From contig NZ_JAFBEC010000008.1 of assembly GCF_016908595.1 (NCBI RefSeq), forward strand, positions 124,001 through 188,000: 64,000 nt of DNA, in the 5' to 3' direction. Positions 16,027 through 25,158 of this stretch are shown piece after piece (position 1 is the first letter of the stretch; the number at the start of each line of letters is the position of its first letter). The translations under genes and the position numbers were made by a program. The stretch comes from Geomicrobium sediminis. GTDB taxonomy: Bacteria; Bacillota; Bacilli; Bacillales; Marinococcaceae. Under the pieces are notes generated by a model. That model saw nothing but the letters and a program-made list of their open reading frames with translations, was not told the DNA's origin and ran no database searches.

Positions 16027-19000
16027 CTATGCAGATTTATTGTCTTGACTTTGTTCAATGGCTTTCATAAGTTCAACGAGTAAATCTTCTGCGATGTCAG
16101 GTACCATTTCTCTTAATTCTTCAACACTCGAAACGCCACTTGCATCAATATGAATTTCTAGATTTTCAACAGTGATACCGCCTTTGCCGTCTTGGTGGAT
16201 TGTAATGTTTGTCGTTCCTTCACCTTCATAGCCACCGCCCATATCAATTGGCTTAATACCAAGGCGTCGCCCGGTCTGCTCATATAAGTTACGTGCTCGA
16301 GCTCTATGGCTATTGGCAAATGGGATAACTACCTCATCACCCGTCTCACCAAGTTCAGCAAATTGACGACCACGAACCATTCCACCCTTGTGAAAGCCTC
16401 TAACGTGACCCATAGGGTTAATGGCAGAGCCACCGCGTCTTACTTCATAATGAACATGAGGACCCGTACTGTTACCAGTACTACCAACTAAACCAATTAC
16501 TTGCCCAGGTGTCACCATCTGACCACGACGCACCATATTGACTGAGTTATGGGCATACAAATACTCCATACCTCCAGCACCAGAGATACGTACGATGTTT
16601 CCATAACCGCCTTGACGACCAGCAAAGTTAACCATACCGCCTGCTTGAGCTCGAATAGGAGTCCCCATCGCTGCAGCATAATCCACGCCACGGTGATTTG
16701 TAGATCCAATTCCCCCTGGACTTCTGCGAGGACCAAAGCCACTCGTCATGGTAAATCCAGCTCCAAAGTCTGGTTGAAAACCACCATATAAAGCCATTAG
16801 AGCAGCCAGTTGCTTTTTAGCATACCCTTCAACATCGACATCGCTTAGTCCATTAACAAACCCTAGCGCTGACCACATTCCCATTTCAGCCATTACTGTT
16901 GATGGTGAGTTAATGCCAAGCTCTGCTCTAAACGCCGACTCCACTCGTTTCGCTAATTCCGTTGCAGCCTCACTAACATTAGCTCCACGCGACCGCATAC
17001 CTGAGTTAAACTCGTCAATTGCTCCAGAGCCCCACGATATAGATCGATCACGCATTAATAAAAATGGGGCTTGTACGTTTGTTTCAAGGTACGAGAGTGT
17101 TTCAGTAGGTGTACTGTCTTGGCCTTGCTTAAATCCAAGTACGACGCCACGACCGTAATTAGGAGATTCAGCCACTTCTTGATCCATAGGTTGCTTGATG
17201 TTTCTAGCTTTCCAAGATTCAAGATCAACAACATTCCCTTGTACGCCATCATCTACGGACTTCACGAAGGTACGGCCGTATTCTTCTGCTTCTGTCGTAA
17301 AGTCGGCACCAATTGAGCTTACCCCTAGTGTTGTTGCTACTGTACCGCCTTGACCTGATGCCATTGGCAAATCAGATACACTGCCTTGAATGCCACCATT
17401 TGCATATGCGTTGACACCCAGCCTCTTACCTGTTTGCTCGTATAATTGCATTGCTCTTTTTCTTCTTGCGCTAGAAAGTGGGATTATAGCTTCTGGCCCG
17501 GCTTCACCAACCAACCCCAAATGTGGGCGATCGATCATGCCACCATTTGCATAAGAGTTAAATCCTTCTTTTCCGCCATCATTTCTCCCACTTCCAAATG
17601 AACCAACCCAACCAACTACACTAGAACCAATACTTGCGAGAGCAGATGTAGCCCAGCTTTTAACACCTTCCCACTTTTCATTCCACCAATCTTTACTAAA
17701 GAGGCTATCACTTATACCTTCTTTAACGCTTTCCCAGACTTCAGTGAATTCATTCCACTTATCAGATGCCCAATTTTTAACACTATCCCAACGCTCTAAC
17801 CACCAATCAGCACTAAAGATAGTTGATTCTATTCGATCAATTGCAGAATCCCAAACCTCTTGAGCTTCATCCCACTTTTCTTGAGCCCAAGATTTAGTAT
17901 CTTCCCAGCGCTCTGACCACCATTCAGCATTAAAGATGGTCTCACTTATGTTTTCTTTTACAGATTCCCAGACTTCTTGTGCTTCTTCCCATTTTTCAGC
18001 AGCCCATGTCTTGACGTTTTCCCAGCGTTCTAGCCACCAGTCAGAATGAAAAATAGTACCTTCGAGGGACTCCAAAACGTCTTGCCATATTTCATCAACA
18101 GATTCCCATTTCTCGGCAGCCCACTCTTTAACACTATCCCAACGCTCTAACCACCAATCGCTGCTAAATAAGGTGTTTTCGAGGACGCCAAGAACATAAC
18201 CAGCTTGATACATCCACCAATCCATACTGAAGATTGTTTCTTCAGCTGTCTCTAACCAGCCATCAAATACATCTTTGGCATTGCCCCAAGCATCGGCAAA
18301 CCATCCTTTCACGGATTGCCATTTTTCTAACCACCAACCACTATTGAAAATGGTGTTATCTGCACTCTCTAAAACCGAATCCCATACATCAGTGACATTA
18401 GACCATGCTTCTCTAGCCCAGCTCTTGACATCTTCCCACTTTTGACTCCACCAAGACCCATTAAAGATTGTGTCAGAGATAGATTGAAGAATGCCATTGG
18501 TGTCCATCCACTCAACAAACTTTTCTCCACCGATTGCACCACCGATGGCTCCAACAATCCCGCCGACTGCAGCGCCTTTAGGTCCTAATACAGCACCGAG
18601 AGCAGCACCGCCTTTAGCTCCTGCAGCTCCTCCTGCAAGCGAACCACCTAGATATGCTAATAAGCCACCACGCTCACCTTCTTCAGCGCTGAAAATGTCC
18701 ATCAGACTTGCACCGATTGCAAGCGGGCGAATCGTCCGACCCATCGATCGCATCATTCCGCCACCGCCACCTGGGGCGTAAGGAGAGGACACAAAGCCAT
18801 TTGCTGTTGCTGGATTACGATTAAATAAGCCTCTTGTAGACCCTACAACTCTTCCCCAGACGCCTGGTCCTGAATGTCGCTGACTTCTCGTGCGTCGTTC
18901 GTTATCAGAATCTGGTATTGCAGCACCAGCTGTAAACAAACCGCTAATAGCTCCAGCAGTGCGCCCCCAAATCCCTCTACGACCACCTCGCCTTTGCTGA

Positions 19001-20682
19001 CTCTGCTGTCTTTGATCTTCTCTAGGCATTCTTCGGTTTCGATCTTTATTGCCTCTGCCAAAAAGACCACCAATCATTCGACCTGGCCCTCTTAATCCAC
19101 CAAATAATTTGCCTCCGATACTCAACAATTGACTTAGCAAGAAGCCTTGGAAAAGACCTGATATGATATTACCGCCAATGCTTTTCTCTGTAGACGGAAG
19201 TGATGAAGACCACAAATCAAAAATACCTTGTCCAATATCACCAAAATTGATTTGTTCTATAAATCCATCTATAAATGATTTCCCTGCGGTAACTCCAGCT
19301 TCGGCAAATGGGCTTGAGTCTTCAGAATCCACCCCTAAGATTCCTAAAATAGCTCCATTAAGTGCGCTTCCAAGATTGCTACCGAATGAATCTGCGAAGC
19401 TAGTAACTTGATCTTCTCCATTCTCTGACCACCAGTTACTAAACAGATCGCTAATGTCATCCATAACAAAACGAACCCGACCACCTAGGTCGAGTTCTTG
19501 GAATTCTTCGTTATTTATATAATTATTGTTCAAGTGATCAATAGACCAGTATACTCCATCAAGAATGTTTCCCGAAAAGCTCTCAGCAAAATCTCGTATG
19601 TCCTCTTTCCAAGCATCAATAATATCTCGATTCTCAGCTTGCCAAGATGAAAACTTTTCTAGGGCGGGCTGTATAGTTCTTGATAACCCTTCACCCCAAG
19701 GTCTCAATATATCTTCCTGAGCAAAAGCATACACATACAAAAATAAATTTCCTAAGTTCTTGGAAACCTTCTCCATCATTCCATCAAACCTAGAAAATTC
19801 TTCAGTGACCTTTGGCCAAATTTCTGATATGTCTTTACCACTTGCAGCAAGATCATCTAGTCGTGCTCTTTGCTCACCTGAAATTGCACCCATTTCTTGA
19901 AGCCTCGCACCCATCTCGCCAATTGGACGACCAGATTGCATAGCGTCATACATACGCCCCATCCATAAAGCTACATCTGAGAAGGGTTGTTGAGTGCCTG
20001 AAGCTATATCACCAATTTGCTTTAATCCATCACCTGTTGCAAGCGCACCTTGAGTGAATATCTCAAGTATACGAGACGATTCAAAGATTTCATCACGCAT
20101 AAACGGAGTAGATTGGGCAAAATCAGTTAACTCTTGAACTCGTTTTGTTGCTTCCTCAGCACTTCCTAGAAGTACTTCAAAAGCCGTTTCCATGTTTTGG
20201 CGATCGGCAACTAACTTTAAAGGGATCACAACTCCTGCAGCACTTCCTCCTGCAAAACCTATGACCCCTAAAGTGCTATTGATACTTCGATTAATATTCC
20301 TTATAGTACGTGTTGCCATATCAACAGCTCGTATTGTAATTCGATAACTGGTCCTGAGTAAACGATTTCCATTACGATTTATAGATCTCATTACTGGTGT
20401 TGCATAGTCCGCTGCTCTCATTATCATACGATATGTTCGTCTTGCAGCACGTTGCGCCATTATTGTGGCTCTTCCGATGACACCTGTTGCACCATCCCTA
20501 GCGCTAAGGCGCATCTCCCACCGACGCCTTGTTAATCGTTCAGTCCGAGTCCTTGTACGTTCAACTGATCGTTCGAAGCGTTCTGTGCTCCTCCGGGCTC
20601 GACTAAATTCATCTGAGTACCGATCTTCGGCTTCAATAGGTATTTCTATGCGATAAACCTCATTATTTGCGACAGGTGTCAC
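16027..20682 (-). CDS. xkdO: Tape measure protein with C-terminal M23 peptidase (XkdO homologue)
   Basis: A 1551-residue tape measure protein that sets tail length. The Arg-rich N terminus (residues 25-115) is followed by the tape-measure core around ETAFEVLLGSAEEATKRVQ, hydrophobic Gly/Ala-rich helices near 690-735, a Trp-rich repeat array (about 735-1010), and an M23 lysostaphin-like peptidase near 1310-1420, with HRGVDY (about 1330) and GPHVHYEVR (about 1408) supplying the zinc ligands. A GLVGEAGPEAIIPLS-to-LYEQTGKRLG block near 1050 recurs diverged near 1440 (ELGETGDEVVIPF, LYEQTGRRLG). The only usable start is GTG at 20682, which overlaps the chaperone extension stop as GTGA and lies inside the AGGAGGTGA site, suggesting reinitiation. 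Confidence 0.95.
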   Translation of the reverse strand: MTPVANNEVYRIEIPIEAEDRYSDEFSRARRSTERFERSVERTRTRTERLTRRRWEMRLSARDGATGVIGRATIMAQRAARRTYRMIMRAADYATPVMRSINRNGNRLLRTSYRITIRAVDMATRTIRNINRSINSTLGVIGFAGGSAAGVVIPLKLVADRQNMETAFEVLLGSAEEATKRVQELTDFAQSTPFMRDEIFESSRILEIFTQGALATGDGLKQIGDIASGTQQPFSDVALWMGRMYDAMQSGRPIGEMGARLQEMGAISGEQRARLDDLAASGKDISEIWPKVTEEFSRFDGMMEKVSKNLGNLFLYVYAFAQEDILRPWGEGLSRTIQPALEKFSSWQAENRDIIDAWKEDIRDFAESFSGNILDGVYWSIDHLNNNYINNEEFQELDLGGRVRFVMDDISDLFSNWWSENGEDQVTSFADSFGSNLGSALNGAILGILGVDSEDSSPFAEAGVTAGKSFIDGFIEQINFGDIGQGIFDLWSSSLPSTEKSIGGNIISGLFQGFLLSQLLSIGGKLFGGLRGPGRMIGGLFGRGNKDRNRRMPREDQRQQSQQRRGGRRGIWGRTAGAISGLFTAGAAIPDSDNERRTRSQRHSGPGVWGRVVGSTRGLFNRNPATANGFVSSPYAPGGGGGMMRSMGRTIRPLAIGASLMDIFSAEEGERGGLLAYLGGSLAGGAAGAKGGAALGAVLGPKGAAVGGIVGAIGGAIGGEKFVEWMDTNGILQSISDTIFNGSWWSQKWEDVKSWAREAWSNVTDVWDSVLESADNTIFNSGWWLEKWQSVKGWFADAWGNAKDVFDGWLETAEETIFSMDWWMYQAGYVLGVLENTLFSSDWWLERWDSVKEWAAEKWESVDEIWQDVLESLEGTIFHSDWWLERWENVKTWAAEKWEEAQEVWESVKENISETIFNAEWWSERWEDTKSWAQEKWDEAQEVWDSAIDRIESTIFSADWWLERWDSVKNWASDKWNEFTEVWESVKEGISDSLFSKDWWNEKWEGVKSWATSALASIGSSVVGWVGSFGSGRNDGGKEGFNSYANGGMIDRPHLGLVGEAGPEAIIPLSSARRKRAMQLYEQTGKRLGVNAYANGGIQGSVSDLPMASGQGGTVATTLGVSSIGADFTTEAEEYGRTFVKSVDDGVQGNVVDLESWKARNIKQPMDQEVAESPNYGRGVVLGFKQGQDSTPTETLSYLETNVQAPFLLMRDRSISWGSGAIDEFNSGMRSRGANVSEAATELAKRVESAFRAELGINSPSTVMAEMGMWSALGFVNGLSDVDVEGYAKKQLAALMALYGGFQPDFGAGFTMTSGFGPRRSPGGIGSTNHRGVDYAAAMGTPIRAQAGGMVNFAGRQGGYGNIVRISGAGGMEYLYAHNSVNMVRRGQMVTPGQVIGLVGSTGNSTGPHVHYEVRRGGSAINPMGHVRGFHKGGMVRGRQFAELGETGDEVVIPFANSHRARARNLYEQTGRRLGIKPIDMGGGYEGEGTTNITIHQDGKGGITVENLEIHIDASGVSSVEELREMVPDIAEDLLVELMKAIEQSQDNKSA
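17650..18480 (-). repeat. Trp-rich tandem repeats within the tape measure gene
   Basis: Eight diverged copies of a unit of about 35-38 codons. The pattern is T-I/L-F-x-x-D/G/E-W-W-x-E-K/R-W-x-x-V-K-x-W-A-x-x-x-W, followed by a W/V-rich helix ending near another I-F-x-x-W-W. The third unit is shortened. At the DNA level the copies share runs such as CCACCAATC and CCCAACGCTCTAACCACC on the plus strand. Confidence 0.85.
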
Positions 20683-20882
20683 CTCCTACCAGTAAGACCT
20701 TTTGCAATCGTTTTAACGTTGTTCTCATGATCTTTACGTTCTTTCACCCTTACTTGAGCAGCCATTAAAGCAATTGAGCGTTCTCCTTTAGGCATAGACA
20801 TGACTTTAGAAGGTGGATCACCATTACTTAAATAAATTTCAGCTAGGAGAGTGGTTACTCCCCCAGCTTCTATTAGTTTTTT
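20679..20882 (-). CDS. Frameshift extension of the tail assembly chaperone (gpGT type)
   Basis: Read in the -1 frame relative to the gene at 20873-21382. Starting at the C of the last AAC codon (20876) it stays open for 65 codons to the TGA at 20681-20679, giving a fused product of about 234 residues. The extension is helical (TTLLAEIYLSN, ERSIALMAAQVRVKERKDHE) and has no start codon of its own near the overlap. Position (directly before the tape measure) and mechanism match lambda gpG/gpGT-type chaperones that coat the tape measure during tail assembly. The stop overlaps the tape-measure GTG. Confidence 0.85.
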   Translation of the reverse strand, partial: KKLIEAGGVTTLLAEIYLSNGDPPSKVMSMPKGERSIALMAAQVRVKERKDHENNVKTIAKGLTGRR

Positions 20883-20884
20883 GC
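20873..20884 (-). promoter_or_regulatory. Programmed -1 ribosomal frameshift site (A AAA AAC)
   Basis: The zero-frame codons GCA AAA AAC TAA contain the canonical slippery heptamer A AAA AAC (20882-20876) directly before the stop codon. A stop immediately after the heptamer increases pausing. No strong downstream pseudoknot was evident by eye, although the following GAAGCTGGGGGAG segment could pair. Confidence 0.85.
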
Positions 20885-21382
20885 TAAATCTAAATCAGGG
20901 TCAACATCTGGATCGTCATAGTCATCGTTAAAGCCCGATAACTCATGGATTACCTCTCCAACACGATCTTTTTCACCTGATAACAGGACAGCACCTACAA
21001 CATCAGCAGGAGATAATACATCCAGTTGTTTTCGAAGTTCTTTGTTATTCCATAACTTTTGCTTATCTTCATCAATTGTTGCATTGTAAATTAGAGAATT
21101 GCTGAATCCTACGCCATCGAATTTTTGCTGTTGCTTTCGACCTTTACCTTCTATTGATGTATATTTTTTCCGAATGGCCTCTTGTGTTTCATCATCAATG
21201 CCCTTAACAGAGAAAGAAAAGTATCGCTTTCCGTCTCGAATAATATCAATTTTTTGATGCTTTTCCTGTTTGTAGTTATGCGCTTCGAGTAACGAGTTTA
21301 ATAAATCCGTTTCATTTTCTAGTAAATCTTCACGCTCTGCTTCTTTTTCTTCCATTTCTGCTTGAGTAAGTTTTTCAGTCAT
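20873..21382 (-). CDS. xkdN: Tail assembly chaperone, short form (gpG type; XkdN-like)
   Basis: A 169-residue, charged, helical protein: Glu-rich start (LTQAEMEEKEAEREDLLE), beta segment KRYFSFSVKGIDDE, then VLSPADVVGAVLLSGEKDRV and an acidic tail (YDDPDVDPDLDLAKN). The gene between tail tube and tape measure in PBSX-like phages is XkdN, which fits. Its last codons form the slippery site used to make the longer form. Confidence 0.85.
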   Translation of the reverse strand: MTEKLTQAEMEEKEAEREDLLENETDLLNSLLEAHNYKQEKHQKIDIIRDGKRYFSFSVKGIDDETQEAIRKKYTSIEGKGRKQQQKFDGVGFSNSLIYNATIDEDKQKLWNNKELRKQLDVLSPADVVGAVLLSGEKDRVGEVIHELSGFNDDYDDPDVDPDLDLAKN

Positions 21383-21440
21383 TTAAATTCCTCCAATTAT
21401 TAAGGCGCAGGTTATCCCTACGCCCATCATTTTGTATTTT

Positions 21441-21887
21441 TTATGCAGCTCGTCCTTTAATAAATCCTTGGAAATTAAGCAATGCATCAGGAGCATCATT
21501 TTGAAATCCTCCCATGACTTTACTCAACATCACAGCATCCTTAACTACTGTTTCTGTAAACGTTAAAGTAACGGTGTAAGACATCGGAATTGCCCACGTA
21601 ATTTTTTGCCCTGCTGGTTGATAATCAGAGTTTGTAACATTCAGTTGAACATGAAATGTATTAACCTCTGCTAGCCAGTTACCTTCTCCATCAAACAATT
21701 TACCATCATAACCCCGGTTAATATTGCGTGGATCTAACTCGCCGTTATCCAATGCCTCTTGAATTTCAGGCGGCATGTTTACACGGAATGACCATTCACG
21801 TTGAATGACCTCCCCAGGTTGAATGTTTGCAACATCGATTGATCCGTCTGGTACACAACTACGTAATATATAACGTCCATCTGCCAT
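21441..21887 (-). CDS. xkdM: Tail tube protein (XkdM homologue)
   Basis: A 148-residue inner tube subunit. Features of the XkdM/gp19-like family: MADGRYILRS, a central VNMPPEIQEALDNGEL-NINRGYDG loop and the C-terminal MLSKVMGGFQNDAPDALLNFQGFI. It polymerises into the tube inside the contractile sheath encoded immediately upstream. Confidence 0.9.
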   Translation of the reverse strand: MADGRYILRSCVPDGSIDVANIQPGEVIQREWSFRVNMPPEIQEALDNGELDPRNINRGYDGKLFDGEGNWLAEVNTFHVQLNVTNSDYQPAGQKITWAIPMSYTVTLTFTETVVKDAVMLSKVMGGFQNDAPDALLNFQGFIKGRAA

Positions 21888-21899
21888 TTATAAGCCCTC

Positions 21900-23276
21900 C
21901 TATCGTCTGAATCCAAAATTAAGGTGATATTTTTCTACTGAATCAAGATCAGTAATATTAATGATTTCATACCAAGCACTGTCCCCATGTGGTGGATTGG
22001 TTGTACTTAATACAATTTCTCCAGAGTCAATACCAGGCATGTTCTGAATGACTTCGTTGCCTTCCATGATGAATTGAGCTCTTCCATCATCATTGGTGTC
22101 CATCCCACGTTCAATCAAACCATCTGATACGCCCACTAAGCGATCAATTAGTTCGTAACGCGTTCTTAATCGTCGAATCTTATTCCAGCCTAAATCTTCA
22201 TTCTCATCGAAAGTTGTTTTTGTATTGATACCATAATCAATCATGGCACTACCTTCATTGGATTCAGAAAAGACCAGCATCCCAGATTTAGCAGCTTCGT
22301 CATACTGGCGAATATCCAAATCACTATAGATTCCCGTGGATCCAACTACACGTTTATGCGTTAAACTATCACGATAATCAACTGAACCAGATACACCAGC
22401 TACATATGCTACTGCTCCACTACCTTCTACGGTTTGACCCTCTTCATCGAGAAATCCGTTACCTACATACACAATCTTAAAATCATCAAAAGATAGAGCG
22501 TTTGCTTTTCTTTCCGAGAATCTAACACCTAACCCTTCACCAACAACACCAAAACAACGAAGTCCTTCGTTAAATCGTCGAGAGATATATGTTTGAAGTG
22601 ATACATGGACTTGCATGTCTGTTACGTCAGTAAACAAATTCATAAACGCATACTTATCGAGCTTATTCATGATTTCAGCGTAATCACCAGCTCTAACTTC
22701 TGGATTTTCTCCGCCAGTTAGTGATTGGTTTGCAGTCATGGATTCGATTTCTTCGTCTCCACCACCGCTTGATTCTCTTTTCTTAGCTGTAAGGTATTTA
22801 CTTCTCTCATTGATGAGGTTGATTAATTCATCCGTTTCATTTGAACCACTTTCAAAATCAAATCGTTCTAACAGGTGTTGTTTTTCAAACAGAATAAAAT
22901 CTTTAGTACCTGGAACCAAACTTTCTCGAATACTTACATTAAATTTACGTTCTGTAGGATGCTTAGTTTCTAACTCGATTTCACCAATGGTTGTTTTGGC
23001 GGTTTTTCCTCCACTACCTACTCTCACTACATGTAATACTTGAGTTCCAGCTTGAAAGCTTTTTTCTGCTTCTTCATTAGGACCAATTAGTTCGACAATC
23101 TCTTCTGGGTTCCGAATTGTAGTAACTTCCCCTACGGCACCAAAACTCGCTGCAAGAATTGCAGCAGTTACACCTCTAGTTGTAAAGCTGGGAGCCGAAT
23201 AACCAGCATTATAAAAATGCACGAATGACCCAGGTCTAGGCATTGATACATTCGGACTTAGTACTCTACCACTCAT
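21900..23276 (-). CDS. xkdK: Contractile tail sheath protein (XkdK homologue)
   Basis: A 458-residue sheath subunit, a normal length for PBSX-type sheaths. An N-terminal segment RPGSFVHFYNAGYSAPSFTT and the protruding beta domain with FKAGTQVLHVVRVG-like sequence lead to the core: VAYVAGVSGSVDYRDSLTHK, LVFSESNEGSAMIDYGINTK and the conserved RTRYELIDRLVG. It defines the phage as a myovirus-like particle. Confidence 0.95.
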   Translation of the reverse strand: MSGRVLSPNVSMPRPGSFVHFYNAGYSAPSFTTRGVTAAILAASFGAVGEVTTIRNPEEIVELIGPNEEAEKSFQAGTQVLHVVRVGSGGKTAKTTIGEIELETKHPTERKFNVSIRESLVPGTKDFILFEKQHLLERFDFESGSNETDELINLINERSKYLTAKKRESSGGGDEEIESMTANQSLTGGENPEVRAGDYAEIMNKLDKYAFMNLFTDVTDMQVHVSLQTYISRRFNEGLRCFGVVGEGLGVRFSERKANALSFDDFKIVYVGNGFLDEEGQTVEGSGAVAYVAGVSGSVDYRDSLTHKRVVGSTGIYSDLDIRQYDEAAKSGMLVFSESNEGSAMIDYGINTKTTFDENEDLGWNKIRRLRTRYELIDRLVGVSDGLIERGMDTNDDGRAQFIMEGNEVIQNMPGIDSGEIVLSTTNPPHGDSAWYEIINITDLDSVEKYHLNFGFRR

Positions 23277-23278
23277 AT

Positions 23279-23530
23279 CTATTTAACCTCCTTATATCTA
23301 TATTCTTTAATCGCTTGTTCGACTTCTGATTTCGTTAATTGATCCTTATTCACCGCAAATAGCGCACCTGATAATACCTCATTACTAACATTAAAAGAGG
23401 CTGCATTCATCAAGATCTCTGCCTTGTGATATGCAACCTCAACTTTTTTGGTATTTGTTGTTGTTTCTTTTTTATTTTGATTCTCTTTAGCTTTTGGCTG
23501 TTCTGCTTCTTGTTTCTTTTTATCGGTCAA
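23279..23530 (-). CDS. YqzN/YkzM-like small phage protein
   Basis: An 83-residue protein between tail terminator and sheath, the place of YkzM/YqzN in PBSX and skin. The N-terminal 35 residues are Lys/Glu/Asn-rich and disordered; the C-terminal part (HKAEILMNAASFNVSNEVLS, KSEVEQAIKEYRYKEVK) is a small helical domain. Function unknown. Confidence 0.7.
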   Translation of the reverse strand: MTDKKKQEAEQPKAKENQNKKETTTNTKKVEVAYHKAEILMNAASFNVSNEVLSGALFAVNKDQLTKSEVEQAIKEYRYKEVK

Positions 23531-24335
23531 TCACGACACCTCCAAAGTTAATTTCATGTAACTTATCATGATCCTCTCTGTAGAGGACACCATAGCGACA
23601 AGGTAACGTCACTTGCCCTTGTGAGATCATATCTGCGCCATTATCTACAGTAATTGCTTGTTCGAAAAATAAGGTTGATTGATCTCTCATAAGGATTTCT
23701 TTCTGCCAAGCGAGTGTTTGCGCAAGATCTTTTAAGACCCTGCTACGGTGGACTCGATCAGGCATTACTAGATGACCTTTTATTTGAACATCAAGCCATG
23801 CACCCCAAGCTGTATGCTCGGAACGTGTGATGCGTTCTAACCGCCAATATAAACCAGGACTTTTATTTGTAGGTTGCCAACTCTGTGGATCAGTCTGCAA
23901 ATAATCAAATTGAAAATTTGTCCAGTCATTCAGCGCTTCAATCGGATCGGGATCTGTGGTCTTATTATCAATCCAATCTAAAGCAACAACCTCGAAGTTA
24001 AGTCCCTTAGTGTACACCTGCCAATCTTCAACAAACGTATCTTGCTCAGCATTTACATACTGCACAAAGTAAGGTTTCCCATCTTTCACTAGCCACTGAA
24101 AATCAAGTGCTTCAACAATGTCTTGCGCCTGACTGTCCAGTGCATTAAATGTAAGGTTCTTTACACACGGATAAACTATAATCGTTGTTTTATCGCTTGT
24201 ATGACCTGAAGGACCATCTTGCAAACCCTTCTGTAATATCAAATAAGGCGGTTCATCTGCTGTAGTCACAACCGTTGGTTCATATACATGCTCAAAACCA
24301 TTCTCAATTAAATGTTGGCGTATTAATTCACGCAT
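23520..24335 (-). CDS. Tail terminator/completion protein (XkdJ-like position)
   Basis: A 271-residue protein. Its N-terminal 110 residues (RQHLIENGFEHVYEP, YLILQKGLQDG, NALDSQAQDIVEALDF) look like a tail-completion fold; an extra C-terminal domain (about 150-270) makes it longer than XkdJ. It lies between the HK97-gp10-like protein and the sheath and overlaps both neighbours slightly. Confidence 0.65.
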   Translation of the reverse strand: MRELIRQHLIENGFEHVYEPTVVTTADEPPYLILQKGLQDGPSGHTSDKTTIIVYPCVKNLTFNALDSQAQDIVEALDFQWLVKDGKPYFVQYVNAEQDTFVEDWQVYTKGLNFEVVALDWIDNKTTDPDPIEALNDWTNFQFDYLQTDPQSWQPTNKSPGLYWRLERITRSEHTAWGAWLDVQIKGHLVMPDRVHRSRVLKDLAQTLAWQKEILMRDQSTLFFEQAITVDNGADMISQGQVTLPCRYGVLYREDHDKLHEINFGGVVIDR

Positions 24336-24775
24336 TAATTACCTCCAAACAACTGCTGCACACTACGCTTAATAGCATGTTTGTGTCTTTCAGCAGTTGG
24401 TTTCAGGATCGGTCTTGCTTCCATCCCAGGATGACGCCTAACACTCGTTACGGGATGATTAGCACCATCCCAAAACAGTGCAGATGATAGAGTCGGTACA
24501 ATATCATATGGCGCACCAATAGGACCATACAGACCCGTACCAAGCTCCAAAAAAGCACCGTGTTGCTGACTGTGAGCAAGAACAATTGTTGCACCTCTTG
24601 TTGTTTTTTCAGCCCCACCTTGTATGCCACCCCTTGCCGATCCTGTACGATCCGTCCAGGGTGCCGATGTTTTAGCATGACGTTCCATATCTTTACCGAG
24701 TCTGTTACCCAAAATATATAATGCAGCCATATTACGCTTTAAGCGATCTTCAGTAATTCCGCCTAACTTAGACAT
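24335..24775 (-). CDS. xkdI: HK97 gp10-like neck/tail protein (XkdI homologue)
   Basis: A 146-residue protein: helical N terminus (RLKRNMAALYILGNRLGKDM), then APWTDRTGSARGGIQG, VLAHSQQHGAFLELGTGLYG and a C-terminal PAEAR-type PILKPTAERHKHAIK segment. These are the HK97-gp10/XkdI marks. Forms part of the head-tail joining complex. Confidence 0.87.
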   Translation of the reverse strand: MSKLGGITEDRLKRNMAALYILGNRLGKDMERHAKTSAPWTDRTGSARGGIQGGAEKTTRGATIVLAHSQQHGAFLELGTGLYGPIGAPYDIVPTLSSALFWDGANHPVTSVRRHPGMEARPILKPTAERHKHAIKRSVQQLFGGN

Positions 24776-25158
24776 TAGATCACCCTTTCGAGCTCACAAT
24801 GATAGCAAACGAGCTCATCAGACTGATACTGTGGGGTAATCGATAAAAACCTAAATGACATACCGTGCATTGGCACCGTGAGCTCATCTTTAATGGTTAA
24901 CGGTAGCCTGGCGTCATAAGGTACCAACAAATTAAAATCATGCTGACTTTTACGACTACCTTGCACATCAGTGCTCTTATTAAGACCTGGAGCTTTAGCA
25001 AGATATTTACGGCACTTTAGAGGACCAATTTCCCTTGGCACTTCTTTACGTCCCCCGCCTTCACGAATAAGCTCAACCCATTTAATCGTTATAGAGATCG
25101 GATTATCATCAATAGCCATTTTTACGTGATCCCTACGCAAATTAACAAAATCCTTCAT
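24775..25158 (-). CDS. xkdH: Head closure protein (XkdH/YqbH homologue)
   Basis: A 127-residue protein with the order DFVNLRRDHVKMAIDDNPIS, RKEVPREIGPLKCRKYL and a beta core to YHCELERVI. It matches head-closure proteins of PBSX-type phages by size and position between adaptor and XkdI. Start overlaps the previous stop. Confidence 0.8.
   Translation of the reverse strand: MKDFVNLRRDHVKMAIDDNPISITIKWVELIREGGGRKEVPREIGPLKCRKYLAKAPGLNKSTDVQGSRKSQHDFNLLVPYDARLPLTIKDELTVPMHGMSFRFLSITPQYQSDELVCYHCELERVI

Noticed and set aside
17650-18480. Repeats considered as a CRISPR array or DNA repeat region
   Set aside because: Units are about 110 bases, diverged, in frame and encode a continuous Trp-rich protein segment; there are no constant repeats with unique spacers.
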